The notes beneath the pieces are model-generated. The model made no database searches. It had not been told where the DNA came from and was given only the letters and a program-made list of their open reading frames with translations. Positions 27,549 to 36,501 of a DNA stretch of 48,275 bases are shown piece after piece. Position numbers and translations under genes: made by a program. Origin of the DNA: an uncultured Pelagibacteraceae bacterium. GTDB taxonomy: Bacteria > Pseudomonadota > Alphaproteobacteria > Pelagibacterales > AG-422-B15. The stretch is from the NCBI GenBank assembly GCA_902518955.1, contig CABYIR010000009.1:1-48275 (forward strand), in the 5' to 3' direction. Position 1 is the stretch's first letter. Each line of letters begins with the position of its first letter.

Positions 27549-28277
27549 ATGAATTCTAAAGTTGCTTTAATAATAGGTGCAGGTACTAGCCTTGGATCAT
27601 CAATAACAAAAGTTTTTGCTGATGATAATTTCACAGTTGTACCTGTTAGACGTGAAGGAGAAAAACTTAAGCCCTTAGAAGAGGAAATTAATTCAAAAGG
27701 AGGAAAATGTTTTTCATTTAGTCTTGATGCTAGAAAAGAAGATGAAGTGCAAAACTTTATTGAAAGAGTTGAACTAGAGATTGGTGAAATCGAAATAGCG
27801 ATCTATAACATTGGAGCTAATATCAGGTATAATTTAACTGAAACTTCCTCAAAAAAATATTTTAAAGTATGGGAAATGGCAACATTTGGAGCATTTTTAA
27901 TGGGGCGAGAGGTTGCTAAAAATATGATCAAAAGAAAAAGAGGAACAATAATATTTACTGGAGCAACTGCAAGCATTAGAGGAGGCGATGGCTTTTCTGC
28001 TTTTGCAGGTGCCAAAAATGCAAAAAGAGCTCTTGCTCAAAGTATGGCGCGTGAGTTAGGGCCCAAAGGGATTCATGTTGCTCATATTATTATTGATGGA
28101 GCAATTGATACTCCATGGGTCAATGAATTATTCCCAGAATTTGTAAAACAAAAAAAAGATATTGATGGTCTAATGAACCCAGATGATATAGCTTCAAACT
28201 ATCTGTGGATTCACAATCAACCTAGAAATGCATGGACACATGAATTAGATTTAAGACCTTGGGTAGAAAAATGGTAA
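27549..28277 (+). CDS. SDR family NAD(P)-dependent oxidoreductase lacking the catalytic Tyr
   Basis: This 242-residue short-chain dehydrogenase/reductase has the cofactor loop GAGTSLG at 10-16 and the strand NIGAN near 87-91 in place of NNAG. Ser142 lies in TGATAS. The active-site YxxxK motif reads FAGAK at 152-156, so phenylalanine replaces tyrosine while Lys156 stays. The same context (SMARELGPKGIHVAH) occurs in a recognisable SDR subgroup, so the change may be a group feature. Substrate is unknown. It is followed by a PfkB kinase with a 7-base overlap. Confidence 0.88.
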   Translation: MNSKVALIIGAGTSLGSSITKVFADDNFTVVPVRREGEKLKPLEEEINSKGGKCFSFSLDARKEDEVQNFIERVELEIGEIEIAIYNIGANIRYNLTETSSKKYFKVWEMATFGAFLMGREVAKNMIKRKRGTIIFTGATASIRGGDGFSAFAGAKNAKRALAQSMARELGPKGIHVAHIIIDGAIDTPWVNELFPEFVKQKKDIDGLMNPDDIASNYLWIHNQPRNAWTHELDLRPWVEKW

Positions 28278-29224
28278 ATAAAGAATTTGGTATCACCGGC
28301 ATTGGAAATTCAATTGTAGATATTATTGTTCAGGTTGAAGATGATTTTCTCTTAGAACATAATCTGAGAAAAGGAATGATGTCCTTGGTAGATCTAGACG
28401 GAATTCAAAATCTTGAAAAAAAATTTAAAATAGAAACAACAGTTTCTGGTGGTTCAGTTGCAAACTCTATTGTTTGTATGTCTCAAAATGAAATTAATTC
28501 TGCATTTATAGGAAAGGTTGCCGATGATGATCTTGGTTCAGCATTTATAAATGGTCTTAATAAAGAAGGTGTTCAATTTGGATCATCTCAATTTAGTGAT
28601 ACTGAAAAGACAGGTCGATGCATTGTAATGGTTTCAAAAGATGCTCAACGAACTATGAGTACCTATTTAGGAATTTCTCAGAAGTTAAACGAGAAGGATA
28701 TCAATGAAGATCTAATCAAAAAGTCAAAAATTCTCTATTTAGAGGGATATCTTTGGGATTTAGATGATGCTCAAAGTGCTATAAGAAAATCAATTTCTAT
28801 AGCAAAAGTAAATGGAACCAAGATAGCCTTTAGTGTTTCAGATGTTTTTTGTATAGAGAGATTTAAAGAAAGTTTCTTAGAAATTATCAAGAATGATTGC
28901 GATATCGTTTTTGCTAATGAAGAAGAAATCAAAGCACTTACAGGAGGTTCAAATATAGATGAAGACTTAAATACATTAATGAATGAAGATAAAATATTAG
29001 CTATTACAAAAGGTGAACAAGGAGCTTTAATTATTTCTCAAAATAATAAATATGAAATAAGTTCTGAAAAAATTGATAATTTAGTCGATACCACAGGTGC
29101 GGGAGATATATTTGCTGCAGGTTTTTTAGAATATTTAATCAAAAACTATGAAATTCAAGAATGTGGCAAAAGAGGAATACAACTTGCATCAAAAATCATA
29201 CAACAATACGGCGCAAGATTTTAA
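28271..29224 (+). CDS. PfkB family carbohydrate/adenosine kinase
   Basis: This 317-residue ribokinase-fold kinase resembles the alphaproteobacterial adenosine-kinase-like group. Motifs are VSGGSVANSIVCM near 57-69 (substrate side), FANEEEIKALTGG near 214-226, and the ATP/anion-hole signature DTTGAGDIFAAGF near 275-287 with the catalytic aspartate. I use the ATG at 28271, overlapping the SDR stop by 7 bases, because MVNKEFGITGIGN fits the family. A TTG at 28259 would add four residues. The precise substrate (adenosine, ribose or another sugar) cannot be told from sequence. Its stop abuts the convergent FkbM-like gene with no gap. Confidence 0.9.
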   Translation: MVNKEFGITGIGNSIVDIIVQVEDDFLLEHNLRKGMMSLVDLDGIQNLEKKFKIETTVSGGSVANSIVCMSQNEINSAFIGKVADDDLGSAFINGLNKEGVQFGSSQFSDTEKTGRCIVMVSKDAQRTMSTYLGISQKLNEKDINEDLIKKSKILYLEGYLWDLDDAQSAIRKSISIAKVNGTKIAFSVSDVFCIERFKESFLEIIKNDCDIVFANEEEIKALTGGSNIDEDLNTLMNEDKILAITKGEQGALIISQNNKYEISSEKIDNLVDTTGAGDIFAAGFLEYLIKNYEIQECGKRGIQLASKIIQQYGARF

Positions 29225-29839
29225 TTAAAGGTTATTATTTTTCCATTTAGAAAATTCTATTGGTTCAAAATTAATTTTTGAGTTTACAAACCAAGTTTCA
29301 AAAATTTTATTTTTTTTATTTTTAGGGTAGATATTATTTACAGCTATTTTGTATCCTTTAGGTATCAAATATTCTGATGCTAATTTGTGGTAACTCACAT
29401 CACTTGTATAATCATCATGTTCAAAAGATATAAAATCGAAACTTAAACCCTCTTTTAGAATTTTTTTAAGAGCTTCAAATGTTTTATCTTTAGGATCAAT
29501 ATCACAGGAAAGATAATTTAAATGTAATGGTAAGTTATTTTCTTCAAGCGCAGTCTTATAATCAAATTTTAAAGCATCCTCAAAATAAATTCTATTCTTT
29601 CTTTCCTTGCAAGAACTCCATAATGATCGAAATTCTTTTTTAAACTCAATAGTGATACCTCTCCAGTTATTTTGTGTTTCAAGTATATAAGTATTTGAGT
29701 CAAGTTTTGGTTTAAAACCACCAACTTCTAAATAAGTACCATTCTTACCAATTAAATTAAGAGCAAATATATCTTGACCAGCTTCTGAATATTCAAATCG
29801 CTTAAGAAAAAATTTCCTAAAAGATTTTCTAAGCATCAA
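29225..29839 (-). CDS. FkbM-like methyltransferase domain protein
   Basis: This 204-residue protein resembles the FkbM methyltransferase group. It shows SEAGQDIFALNLIGKNGTYLEVGGF near 18-42, where YLEVGGF is the AdoMet-binding strand and loop (usually DVGAxxG), NWRGITIEF near 58-66, and LSCDIDPKD near 109-117. Such proteins methylate sugars or small metabolites, often near surface polysaccharide genes, but no such genes are adjacent. The target is unknown. It is the last gene of a minus-strand run, 1 base after the oxidoreductase gene. Confidence 0.72.
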   Translation of the reverse strand: MMLRKSFRKFFLKRFEYSEAGQDIFALNLIGKNGTYLEVGGFKPKLDSNTYILETQNNWRGITIEFKKEFRSLWSSCKERKNRIYFEDALKFDYKTALEENNLPLHLNYLSCDIDPKDKTFEALKKILKEGLSFDFISFEHDDYTSDVSYHKLASEYLIPKGYKIAVNNIYPKNKKNKIFETWFVNSKINFEPIEFSKWKNNNL

Positions 29840-29840
29840 T

Positions 29841-30845
29841 TTACTCTTCTGATATTTGAACTATAAGCTTTCCATGGTTTTCACCTGCGAATAACTTCTT
29901 AATTGCACTTGAAGCATTTTCTAATCCTGGAACTATATCATTTTTATATTTAATCTTTCCTTCAACAATCCACTTTCCTAGATCTTGGAAAGCTTCCATA
30001 GCCCTTTTCTGATAATCAAAAATAATAAATCCTTGAAGTTTAATTCGTTTTATTAATAAATGTCCCCAAGCAGGACCTGGAACAAGAGATTCAGAGTTAT
30101 ATCCCGAAATCAATCCACACAGAGATATTCGACTCTTTATATTCATTCTGGTAAGAACAGCCTCAGTAATTTTACCACCCACATTTTCGAAATATATATC
30201 TATCCCATCTGGACATAATTCTTTTAATCTAGCTCTTACATCCTCTGTTTTATAATTAATTGTACCATCAATATTTAATTCATTTTTAAGCCAATTACAT
30301 TTTTCATCTGATCCAGAAATACCAATAACTCTACATCCTTTTATTTTACCAATTTGACAAACTATTGATCCAACCGCACCAGCTGCGGCAGACACTACAA
30401 GAGTCTCACCTTCTTGAGGATCAGTAATATCTAAGAGGCCAAAGTATGCCGTCATTCCAGTCATGCCCATTACGCTCATAAATGCACTTAGTTCAAAACC
30501 AGTGTTTTGGGGTATTTTTTGGACACCTTTACCTGAAGAAATACTGTAATTTTGCCATCCTCCCATCGAATTTACATAGTCACCAACTTGAAATTTTTCA
30601 TTATTTGATTTTTCAATAATTCCAATTGTACCACCTCTCATGATATCACCTATTTTCATAGCATCTACATATGAAGCTTGACCACTCATCCATCCTCTAT
30701 TTGCTGGGTCTAGAGATAGATAAATGTTTCTTATCAAAATTTCTTGTTCGCCTATTTCACGTAAATTAGATTCTTCTAGAACAAGATCAGTATCTGCAAT
30801 ATCGCCTCTAGGAAAACTTTTTAGTATCCATTGTTTATTAATCAT
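29841..30845 (-). CDS. NADP-dependent oxidoreductase, zinc-free MDR family (CurA/PTGR-like)
   Basis: This 334-residue medium-chain dehydrogenase/reductase has the family features ILIRNIYLSLDPANRGWM near 35-52, VVSAAAGAVGSIVCQIGK near 150-167 (cofactor loop AAAGAVGS), and IDIYFENVGG near 214-223. No structural or catalytic zinc cysteines are present. Homologues reduce the double bond of alpha,beta-unsaturated ketones and aldehydes with NADPH. The start at 30845 gives MINKQWILKSFPRGD, the typical N-terminus. It is followed by the FkbM-like gene and preceded by a thioesterase gene at 12 bases. Confidence 0.92.
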   Translation of the reverse strand: MINKQWILKSFPRGDIADTDLVLEESNLREIGEQEILIRNIYLSLDPANRGWMSGQASYVDAMKIGDIMRGGTIGIIEKSNNEKFQVGDYVNSMGGWQNYSISSGKGVQKIPQNTGFELSAFMSVMGMTGMTAYFGLLDITDPQEGETLVVSAAAGAVGSIVCQIGKIKGCRVIGISGSDEKCNWLKNELNIDGTINYKTEDVRARLKELCPDGIDIYFENVGGKITEAVLTRMNIKSRISLCGLISGYNSESLVPGPAWGHLLIKRIKLQGFIIFDYQKRAMEAFQDLGKWIVEGKIKYKNDIVPGLENASSAIKKLFAGENHGKLIVQISEE

Positions 30846-30857
30846 GTGGTCCCCTTT

Positions 30858-31310
30858 TTATTTTTTTGCTGTTAGTTGATTTGTTCTTGCTCCAGGCATA
30901 TCAACTATTACACCCGTCGATGAAGCTGTAACAACTGTTTTACCATTTTGAACTAATTTTCCTTCTAAAAAAACTAAATTCTTGCCAGCTTTAACAATTT
31001 TTCCATATCCGTTAGCATTACCAGGTCTTGTAGGATATAAGAAATTCGTTTTCATTTCTATTGTTGGTGGTCGTTTTGTAAAATGAGATTTCATTATGAA
31101 GGCTAGTGCCATTGTATCATCAATCATTCCTGATAATAATCCCCCTTGTACGTCACCAGTTGGATTACAAAATTTTTTATTGATGTCGAATAGAAATTCA
31201 GCAGTACCTTCTTCAGTATTAAGTGCAATACATTTCATGTCATATAATGATGTAAAGCTTTCATTCTTATTATAAAGCTCTAGTATTTCTTGATCAGAGA
31301 TTTTATTCAT
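30858..31310 (-). CDS. PaaI family hot-dog thioesterase
   Basis: This 150-residue protein has the hot-dog fold pattern of the PaaI family. PTGDVQGGLLSGMIDDTMALAF near 51-72 contains the conserved G-G-x3-x-x-D core, and IEMKTNFLYPTRPG near 84-97 is typical. It would hydrolyse an acyl-CoA thioester, but the acyl group is unknown. It is placed between dnaJ and the MDR oxidoreductase on the minus strand, with a 9-base gap to dnaJ, so read-through from the heat-shock operon is possible. Confidence 0.88.
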   Translation of the reverse strand: MNKISDQEILELYNKNESFTSLYDMKCIALNTEEGTAEFLFDINKKFCNPTGDVQGGLLSGMIDDTMALAFIMKSHFTKRPPTIEMKTNFLYPTRPGNANGYGKIVKAGKNLVFLEGKLVQNGKTVVTASSTGVIVDMPGARTNQLTAKK

Positions 31311-31319
31311 AATTAAATT

Positions 31320-32444
31320 TTATTTATTACTCCAAAATTTTTTTGCTTTCTTAAAAAAAGCACTTTTAAGAGGGCTGTCCTTATCATCTTCAATTTCTTT
31401 AAAAGATTTTAATATTTCTATTTGTTTCTTTGATAAATTAATAGGTGTTTCAACTTTTGCTTGAATATATAAATCCCCGATACCACCATTTCTAACATTT
31501 GGCATCCCTTTTGATTTGAGTCTAAATTGATCTCCAGTTTGAGTTCCCTCAGGAATCTTAAGCCTAGCTTTCCCTCCATCAATTGTGGGTAATTCAATGC
31601 TTCCACCAATAGTTGCATCAATCATTGAAATAGGAATTTCTGCAAAAAGATGATTTTCCTCCCTGGAAAAAATTTCATGTTCGTTAACATTTACAAAAAT
31701 ATAAAGATCACCCTGTTGTCCTCCGTTTGGTCCTGCCTCTCCTTCACCAGAAAGACGAATCCTCGATCCATCATCAACTCCTTTGGGAATAGTAACCATT
31801 AGACTTTTTGTTTTTTGCGTACGGCCAGCACCTCTACAACTTTTACATGGGTCAGAAATCATTGAACCAGATCCTTGGCATTGAGGGCATGTCTGCTGGA
31901 TTGAGAAGAAGCCTTGTTGAGATCGTACTTGTCCAGCACCACCACAAACATTGCATGTTATTGGACTACTACCTTTAGCAGCTCCTGAGCCTGCACAATC
32001 ATCACATTTTACTTGAGTGGGTATTTTTACTTTGAATTTTTTACCAAGGTACGCTTCTTCTAAATTTATTGATATATCATATCTTAAATCTGAACCACGA
32101 TTATTGGATTTACGTCTCCTTCCACCTCCACCAAAAAAAGATGAGTCTCCAAAAAAGTCCTCAAAAATATCAGAGAACTGAGATGAGGAGAAATCAAATC
32201 CTCCACCTTGAGAGCTGCCTTCAACTGCTGAATGACCAAATTGATCATAAGCAGATCTCTTTTCTTTATCATAAAGAATTGAATAGGCTTCGCTAGCTTC
32301 TTTGAATTTTGCTTCAGCTTCAGAGTCACCTTGATTCCTGTCAGGGTGATATTTCATTGCAAGCTTTCTATAAGCTTTTTTTATTTCTGATTCATCTGCT
32401 GATTTATTGACACCAAGAACTTCATAGTAATCTCTTTTGGACAT
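31320..32444 (-). CDS. dnaJ: Chaperone protein DnaJ
   Basis: DnaJ is the J-domain co-chaperone that stimulates DnaK ATPase activity and delivers substrates. The 374-residue protein has the J domain with the HPD motif at 33-35, a glycine/phenylalanine-rich linker near 75-110, and four zinc-finger repeats ([32 protein letters not shown]) near 148-208. C-terminal substrate-binding and dimerisation domains follow. It lies 13 bases after dnaK on the same strand. Confidence 0.98.
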   Translation of the reverse strand: MSKRDYYEVLGVNKSADESEIKKAYRKLAMKYHPDRNQGDSEAEAKFKEASEAYSILYDKEKRSAYDQFGHSAVEGSSQGGGFDFSSSQFSDIFEDFFGDSSFFGGGGRRRKSNNRGSDLRYDISINLEEAYLGKKFKVKIPTQVKCDDCAGSGAAKGSSPITCNVCGGAGQVRSQQGFFSIQQTCPQCQGSGSMISDPCKSCRGAGRTQKTKSLMVTIPKGVDDGSRIRLSGEGEAGPNGGQQGDLYIFVNVNEHEIFSREENHLFAEIPISMIDATIGGSIELPTIDGGKARLKIPEGTQTGDQFRLKSKGMPNVRNGGIGDLYIQAKVETPINLSKKQIEILKSFKEIEDDKDSPLKSAFFKKAKKFWSNK

Positions 32445-32457
32445 TTGCTATCAGTTT

Positions 32458-34383
32458 CTAGGCTTGTTTGGTATCGTCTTCTTTTACTTCCTCAAACTCT
32501 GCATCAACAACTTTTTCATTTTTACCATCTGAATCTGCGGCAGCCTGTTCACCACTACCTTCCGGTGATCCCTCAGCCTGTTGAGCTTTATACATTGCCT
32601 CTCCAAGCTTCATAGATGATTGTGTTAAGGCTTCTAATCCAGATTTTATTTTTTCTAAATCATCACTTTCCATTGCTTCTTTCAGTGACTTGATATCATT
32701 CTCGATAGCCGCTTTTTCATCAGCTGAAACTTTATCTCCAAACTCTTTCATGTTTTTTTCAGCAGAATGTATCATTGAATCTGCTTGATTTTTAGTATCG
32801 ATAGCTTCACGTTTTTGCTTATCAGACTCTGCATTGGCTTCAGCGTCTTTAACCATTTTCTCAATTTCTTCATCTGAAAGACCTCCAGAAGCTTGAATAG
32901 TAATTTTTTGCTCTTTGCCAGTACCCTTATCTTTTGCAGAAACATTTACAATTCCATTTGCATCAATATCAAAAGTTACTTCAATCTGTGGAACCCCTCT
33001 TGGTGCAGATGGTATTCCTTCTAAATTAAAGTTTCCAAGCTGTTTATTATCAGCAGCTATTTCCCGTTCACCTTGGACAACTCTAATAGTAACAGCAGAT
33101 TGATTATCCTCAGCAGTTGAGAAAGTTTGACTCTTTTTTGTAGGTATAGTTGTATTTTTATCGATTAGTTTTGTTGAAACACCACCTAGTGTTTCAATTC
33201 CTAATGACAAAGGAGTAACGTCTAATAGTAATACATCTTTCACATCACCTTGAAGAATTCCTGCTTGAATTGCTGCTCCCATAGCAACTACTTCATCGGG
33301 GTTAACACCCTTGTTGGGTTCTTTTCCAAAGAAGTTTTTAACAGTCTCAATAACTTTAGGCATTCTTGTCATCCCACCAACAAGAACAATTTCATCAATT
33401 TCACCGGCACTCATACCAGCATCTTTTAATGCTGCTTCACATGGGCCAATAGTTTTTTGAACTAGATCATCAACCAAAGTTTCCAACTTTGATCTTGTAA
33501 CTTTTATATTCAAATGTTTTGGACCTGATTGATCAGCGGTAATAAATGGTAAATTAATTTCTGTCTGTGGAGTTGAAGATAATTCAATTTTGGCCTTCTC
33601 AGCGGCTTCTTTAAGTCTTTGTAAAGCAAGTTTATCCTGAGTTAAGTCAATGCTATTTTCTTTTTTAAATTCCGAAGCAAGGTACTCTAATATTCTAGCA
33701 TCAAAATCTTCACCACCAAGGAAAGTATCACCGTTAGTAGACTTAACTTCAAAAACACCATCACCGATCTCAAGAATGGAGACATCAAATGTACCTCCAC
33801 CTAAGTCATATACAGCAATAGTTTTACCGTCTTTTTTATCGAGTCCATATGCAAGAGCAGCTGCAGTAGGCTCATTAACAATTCTTTCAACTTCAAGGCC
33901 AGCAATTTTACCGGCATCCTTAGTTGCTTGTCTTTGTGCATCATTAAAATAGGCTGGAACAGTAATTACAGCCTTATCAACTTTTTCACCGAGATATCTT
34001 TCAGCATCTTCTTTTAATTTCTGAAGTATGAATGCTGAAATTTGAGATGGAGAATATTTTTCGTTATTCGCCTCTACCCAAGCATCACCACTTTCAGCCT
34101 TAATAATTTTAAACGGAACCATTTCAGCATCTTTTTGGACTGTTGGATCATTGAATGATCTACCAATAAGTCTTTTGATGGCAAATAGAGTATTTTCAGG
34201 ATTTGTAACACCTTGTCTTTTTGCAGGTTGTCCAACCATTTTTTCTGAGTTTTCGTCAAACCCTACGATTGATGGCGTTGTTCTTGCACCTTCAGAGTTT
34301 TCAATTACTTTAGAATTCTTTCCATCCATAATTGAAATACAACAATTTGTTGTACCTAAATCTATCCCAATAACCTTACTCAT
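32458..34383 (-). CDS. dnaK: Chaperone protein DnaK (Hsp70)
   Basis: DnaK is the central ATP-dependent folding chaperone. The 641-residue protein begins [19 protein letters not shown] (phosphate-1 loop) and has [19 protein letters not shown] near 195-213 and [13 protein letters not shown] near 334-346, the three Hsp70 signatures. The substrate-binding domain and helical lid follow, ending in the acidic EEVKEDD typical of bacterial DnaK. The start is preceded by AAGGATC as a ribosome site. grpE lies upstream across a 121-base gap that contains a candidate sigma-32 promoter, so dnaK-dnaJ is probably its own transcript. Confidence 0.99.
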   Translation of the reverse strand: MSKVIGIDLGTTNCCISIMDGKNSKVIENSEGARTTPSIVGFDENSEKMVGQPAKRQGVTNPENTLFAIKRLIGRSFNDPTVQKDAEMVPFKIIKAESGDAWVEANNEKYSPSQISAFILQKLKEDAERYLGEKVDKAVITVPAYFNDAQRQATKDAGKIAGLEVERIVNEPTAAALAYGLDKKDGKTIAVYDLGGGTFDVSILEIGDGVFEVKSTNGDTFLGGEDFDARILEYLASEFKKENSIDLTQDKLALQRLKEAAEKAKIELSSTPQTEINLPFITADQSGPKHLNIKVTRSKLETLVDDLVQKTIGPCEAALKDAGMSAGEIDEIVLVGGMTRMPKVIETVKNFFGKEPNKGVNPDEVVAMGAAIQAGILQGDVKDVLLLDVTPLSLGIETLGGVSTKLIDKNTTIPTKKSQTFSTAEDNQSAVTIRVVQGEREIAADNKQLGNFNLEGIPSAPRGVPQIEVTFDIDANGIVNVSAKDKGTGKEQKITIQASGGLSDEEIEKMVKDAEANAESDKQKREAIDTKNQADSMIHSAEKNMKEFGDKVSADEKAAIENDIKSLKEAMESDDLEKIKSGLEALTQSSMKLGEAMYKAQQAEGSPEGSGEQAAADSDGKNEKVVDAEFEEVKEDDTKQA

Positions 34384-34408
34384 ATTTGATCCTTAATATT
34401 GTTTGACT

Positions 34409-34440
34409 TATATATAGGTAGTACATATCTGCACTACAAC
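34409..34440 (-). promoter_or_regulatory. Candidate sigma-32-type promoter for dnaK with palindromic spacer
   Basis: On the minus strand GTTG (34437-34440) is followed by 18 bases and CCTATATATA (34409-34418). This matches the alphaproteobacterial heat-shock pattern CTTG-N17/18-CYTATNT with one -35 mismatch. The spacer is an imperfect 20-base palindrome (34418-34437, 8 of 10 pairs, outer arms GTAGT/ACTAC). Expected transcription start is about 15-20 bases before the dnaK ATG. Confidence 0.4.
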
Positions 34441-34504
34441 CCCCATTAGACACAAAATTAAAAGAAAATTTGATATAAAAAAAACAACTATATTATTGAA
34501 AAAA

Positions 34505-35095
34505 TTAGCTTTTTTTTGACTTGAAAACTCCTACCATTGCAGGCCTTAAAAGTCTGTCACCAATTGTATACCCATCTTGTATTACTTCTGAAATTTTTCC
34601 AGACTCGGAAACCTTACCTTCAACTTCAAACATTGCCTGATGTAAATTTGGGTCAAATGGCTCATTTATAGTATTAATCTTATTAATCTTAAATTTTTCT
34701 AATGAGCCGATTAATTGTTTTTCTGTAAGTTCAATTCCTTCTACAAAAGTGGATAGAGCGTTTTTATCTTCTTTTTTATCCTCAATTGACTTGATGGCTC
34801 TTTGCAGATTATCAACAACAGCGAGTATTTCTTTAGCAAAATTAGAAACTATATAATTTCCTAGATCTTCTTTTTCTCTTTCTAATCTTCTTCTTAAGTT
34901 TTCACTGTCCGCAAGGGTTCTGAGGACTTGTTCTTGAGCTTCGGCAAGTTTTTCTTCAATAGATTTTTCTTCACTTAGATTTTCATTTTTATTATTGCTG
35001 TCATTGTCATTAATCATTTTTTCTTGATCAAGATCAGACATTTCTTTATCTAATTTTTTTTTATCTTTTTCGTTTTTTTTATCTTTTTTTGTCAT
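34505..35095 (-). CDS. grpE: Nucleotide exchange factor GrpE
   Basis: GrpE releases ADP from DnaK and acts as a thermosensor. The 196-residue protein has a long, very charged N-terminal segment (about 1-50, lysine, aspartate and asparagine rich), a coiled-coil with LRTLADSENLRRRLEREKED near 60-79, and the beta-wing domain with the signature FDPNLHQAMFEVEG near 143-156 and VIQDGYTIGDRLLRPAMV near 166-183. It is divergent from rph. In most alphaproteobacteria hrcA lies just before grpE, but here there is no such gene and only an 89-base gap. Confidence 0.96.
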   Translation of the reverse strand: MTKKDKKNEKDKKKLDKEMSDLDQEKMINDNDSNNKNENLSEEKSIEEKLAEAQEQVLRTLADSENLRRRLEREKEDLGNYIVSNFAKEILAVVDNLQRAIKSIEDKKEDKNALSTFVEGIELTEKQLIGSLEKFKINKINTINEPFDPNLHQAMFEVEGKVSESGKISEVIQDGYTIGDRLLRPAMVGVFKSKKS

Positions 35096-35184
35096 AGGGA
35101 GAAAATATATTTTTTAATTCAATTAACATGTAATGATCTATATAATTTTCGTCAATAGGTGAAAAAAATGTTTTTAATAAATCA

Positions 35185-35898
35185 ATGAGAAAAAATAGAA
35201 AAATAAATGAGTTAAGGAAAATAGAGATAATTCCTAATTTTTCACCAAATGCTGAAGGTTCATGTTTGATTAAGTGTGGAGAAACTCACGTTCTTTGTAA
35301 CGCTTCAGTAGATGAAAATATACCACGCTGGTTGAAAGGACAAGATAGAGGGTGGATTACTGCTGAATATGGAATGTTACCAAGATCGACTCTAGATAGA
35401 ATGAATAGAGAGTCAAAGCTTGGAAGGCAATCAGGTAGAACTCAAGAAATTCAGAGGCTTATTGGTCGATCATTAAGATCAGTTACGGATCTACATAAGT
35501 TAAAAAATTATCAAGTCATTATTGATTGTGATGTTTTGCAAGCTGATGGTGGAACACGAACTGCTGCTATAACGGGCGCATTTGTAGCTCTAAAACTGTG
35601 TATTAATAAATTAATTGAACAAAAAAAGATTAAATCTGATCCAATAATTGAAAGTTTAGCAGCTATTAGTTGTGGTGTAATTGAAAATGAAACTTATCTT
35701 GATCTTGATTATAGTGAAGATCTAGGCGCTGAAGTAGATGCAAATTTTGTAATTACAGAAAATGAAAAATTAGTTGAGATACAGATGACTTCTGAAGAAA
35801 AGTTATGTAGTGAAGATAATTTTCAACAAATGTTAACCATAGCAAAAGTTGGTATAAAGCAATTAATAGAGATACAAAAAAATATACTTTTTAAGTAA
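35185..35898 (+). CDS. rph: Ribonuclease PH
   Basis: RNase PH is a phosphate-dependent 3'-5' exoribonuclease that trims tRNA precursors. The 237-residue length is normal. Conserved stretches are NAEGSCLIKCGETHVLCNAS near 22-41, GWITAEYGMLPRST near 56-69, RTQEIQRLIGRSLR near 85-98 and CDVLQADGGTRTAAITGAF near 116-134, covering the phosphate and RNA sites. It is followed by rdgB with a 6-base gap, and diverges from grpE across 89 bases, a standard alphaproteobacterial layout apart from the missing hrcA. Confidence 0.97.
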   Translation: MRKNRKINELRKIEIIPNFSPNAEGSCLIKCGETHVLCNASVDENIPRWLKGQDRGWITAEYGMLPRSTLDRMNRESKLGRQSGRTQEIQRLIGRSLRSVTDLHKLKNYQVIIDCDVLQADGGTRTAAITGAFVALKLCINKLIEQKKIKSDPIIESLAAISCGVIENETYLDLDYSEDLGAEVDANFVITENEKLVEIQMTSEEKLCSEDNFQQMLTIAKVGIKQLIEIQKNILFK

Positions 35899-35904
35899 TC
35901 AAAT

Positions 35905-36501
35905 ATGAAAGAAATTGTAATAGCCTCGCATAATGATGGAAAAGTAGAGGAAATAAGAGGTCTTTTAAAAAAATATAAATTTCGGATTTATTCGCTTAAA
36001 AAATTTTCAAATATTGAGCCAAGAGAGAATGGTAAAACTTTTATAGAAAACTCGGTTATCAAAGCTGTAAGTGCTCTAAAAATTACTGGATTACCTTCTA
36101 TTTCAGATGATAGTGGCCTATGTATTCCTGCATTAAATAACGATCCTGGCATTTACTCAGCTAGGTGGGCTGGTAAAGGAAAAAATTTTGATTTAGCCGC
36201 AAAAAAAATTGAAAAAAAATTATTTGAAAAATATGGAAATAAACAAAAATTATTTAAAGCCTTCTTTTGTTGTGCACTAACTATTGCATTGCCTGATGGA
36301 ACAATAAAGTCATTTGAAGGAAAAGTCTTTGGAAGATTACAGTTCCCACCTAAAGGAGATAATGGCTTTGGATATGATCCAATATTTATTCCAAGAAGAT
36401 ATAAGAAAACTTTTGGAGAAATGAAGTACTCATTTAAAGAAAAGATTAGCCATAGGCAGAAAGCCTTTGAAAAATTACAAAATTTCATTGCTAAACTTTA
36501 A
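35905..36501 (+). CDS. rdgB: XTP/dITP diphosphatase RdgB (Ham1 family)
   Basis: RdgB removes deaminated purine nucleotides (ITP, dITP, XTP) from the pool. The 198-residue protein starts with IVIASHNDGKVEEIR (SHNxGK pattern), has SISDDSGLCIPALNNDPGIYSARWAG near 70-95 (catalytic aspartates) and GDNGFGYDPIFIP near 151-163, then SHRQKAFEKL near 180-189. All are diagnostic. The stop shares TTAA (36498-36501) with the convergent LpoA-like gene. Confidence 0.96.
   Translation: MKEIVIASHNDGKVEEIRGLLKKYKFRIYSLKKFSNIEPRENGKTFIENSVIKAVSALKITGLPSISDDSGLCIPALNNDPGIYSARWAGKGKNFDLAAKKIEKKLFEKYGNKQKLFKAFFCCALTIALPDGTIKSFEGKVFGRLQFPPKGDNGFGYDPIFIPRRYKKTFGEMKYSFKEKISHRQKAFEKLQNFIAKL

Noticed and set aside
32069-32329. 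Short open frames on both strands inside dnaJ
   Set aside because: Both are low-complexity shadows of the dnaJ glycine-rich and J-domain coding sequence.
33650-33952. 100-residue plus-strand open frame opposite dnaK
   Set aside because: It lies entirely within the well-conserved dnaK gene on the other strand and resembles no protein; it is a shadow frame.
34384-34504. CIRCE element before dnaK
   Set aside because: No TTAGCACTC or its inverted partner occurs in the gap; the palindrome present has different arms.
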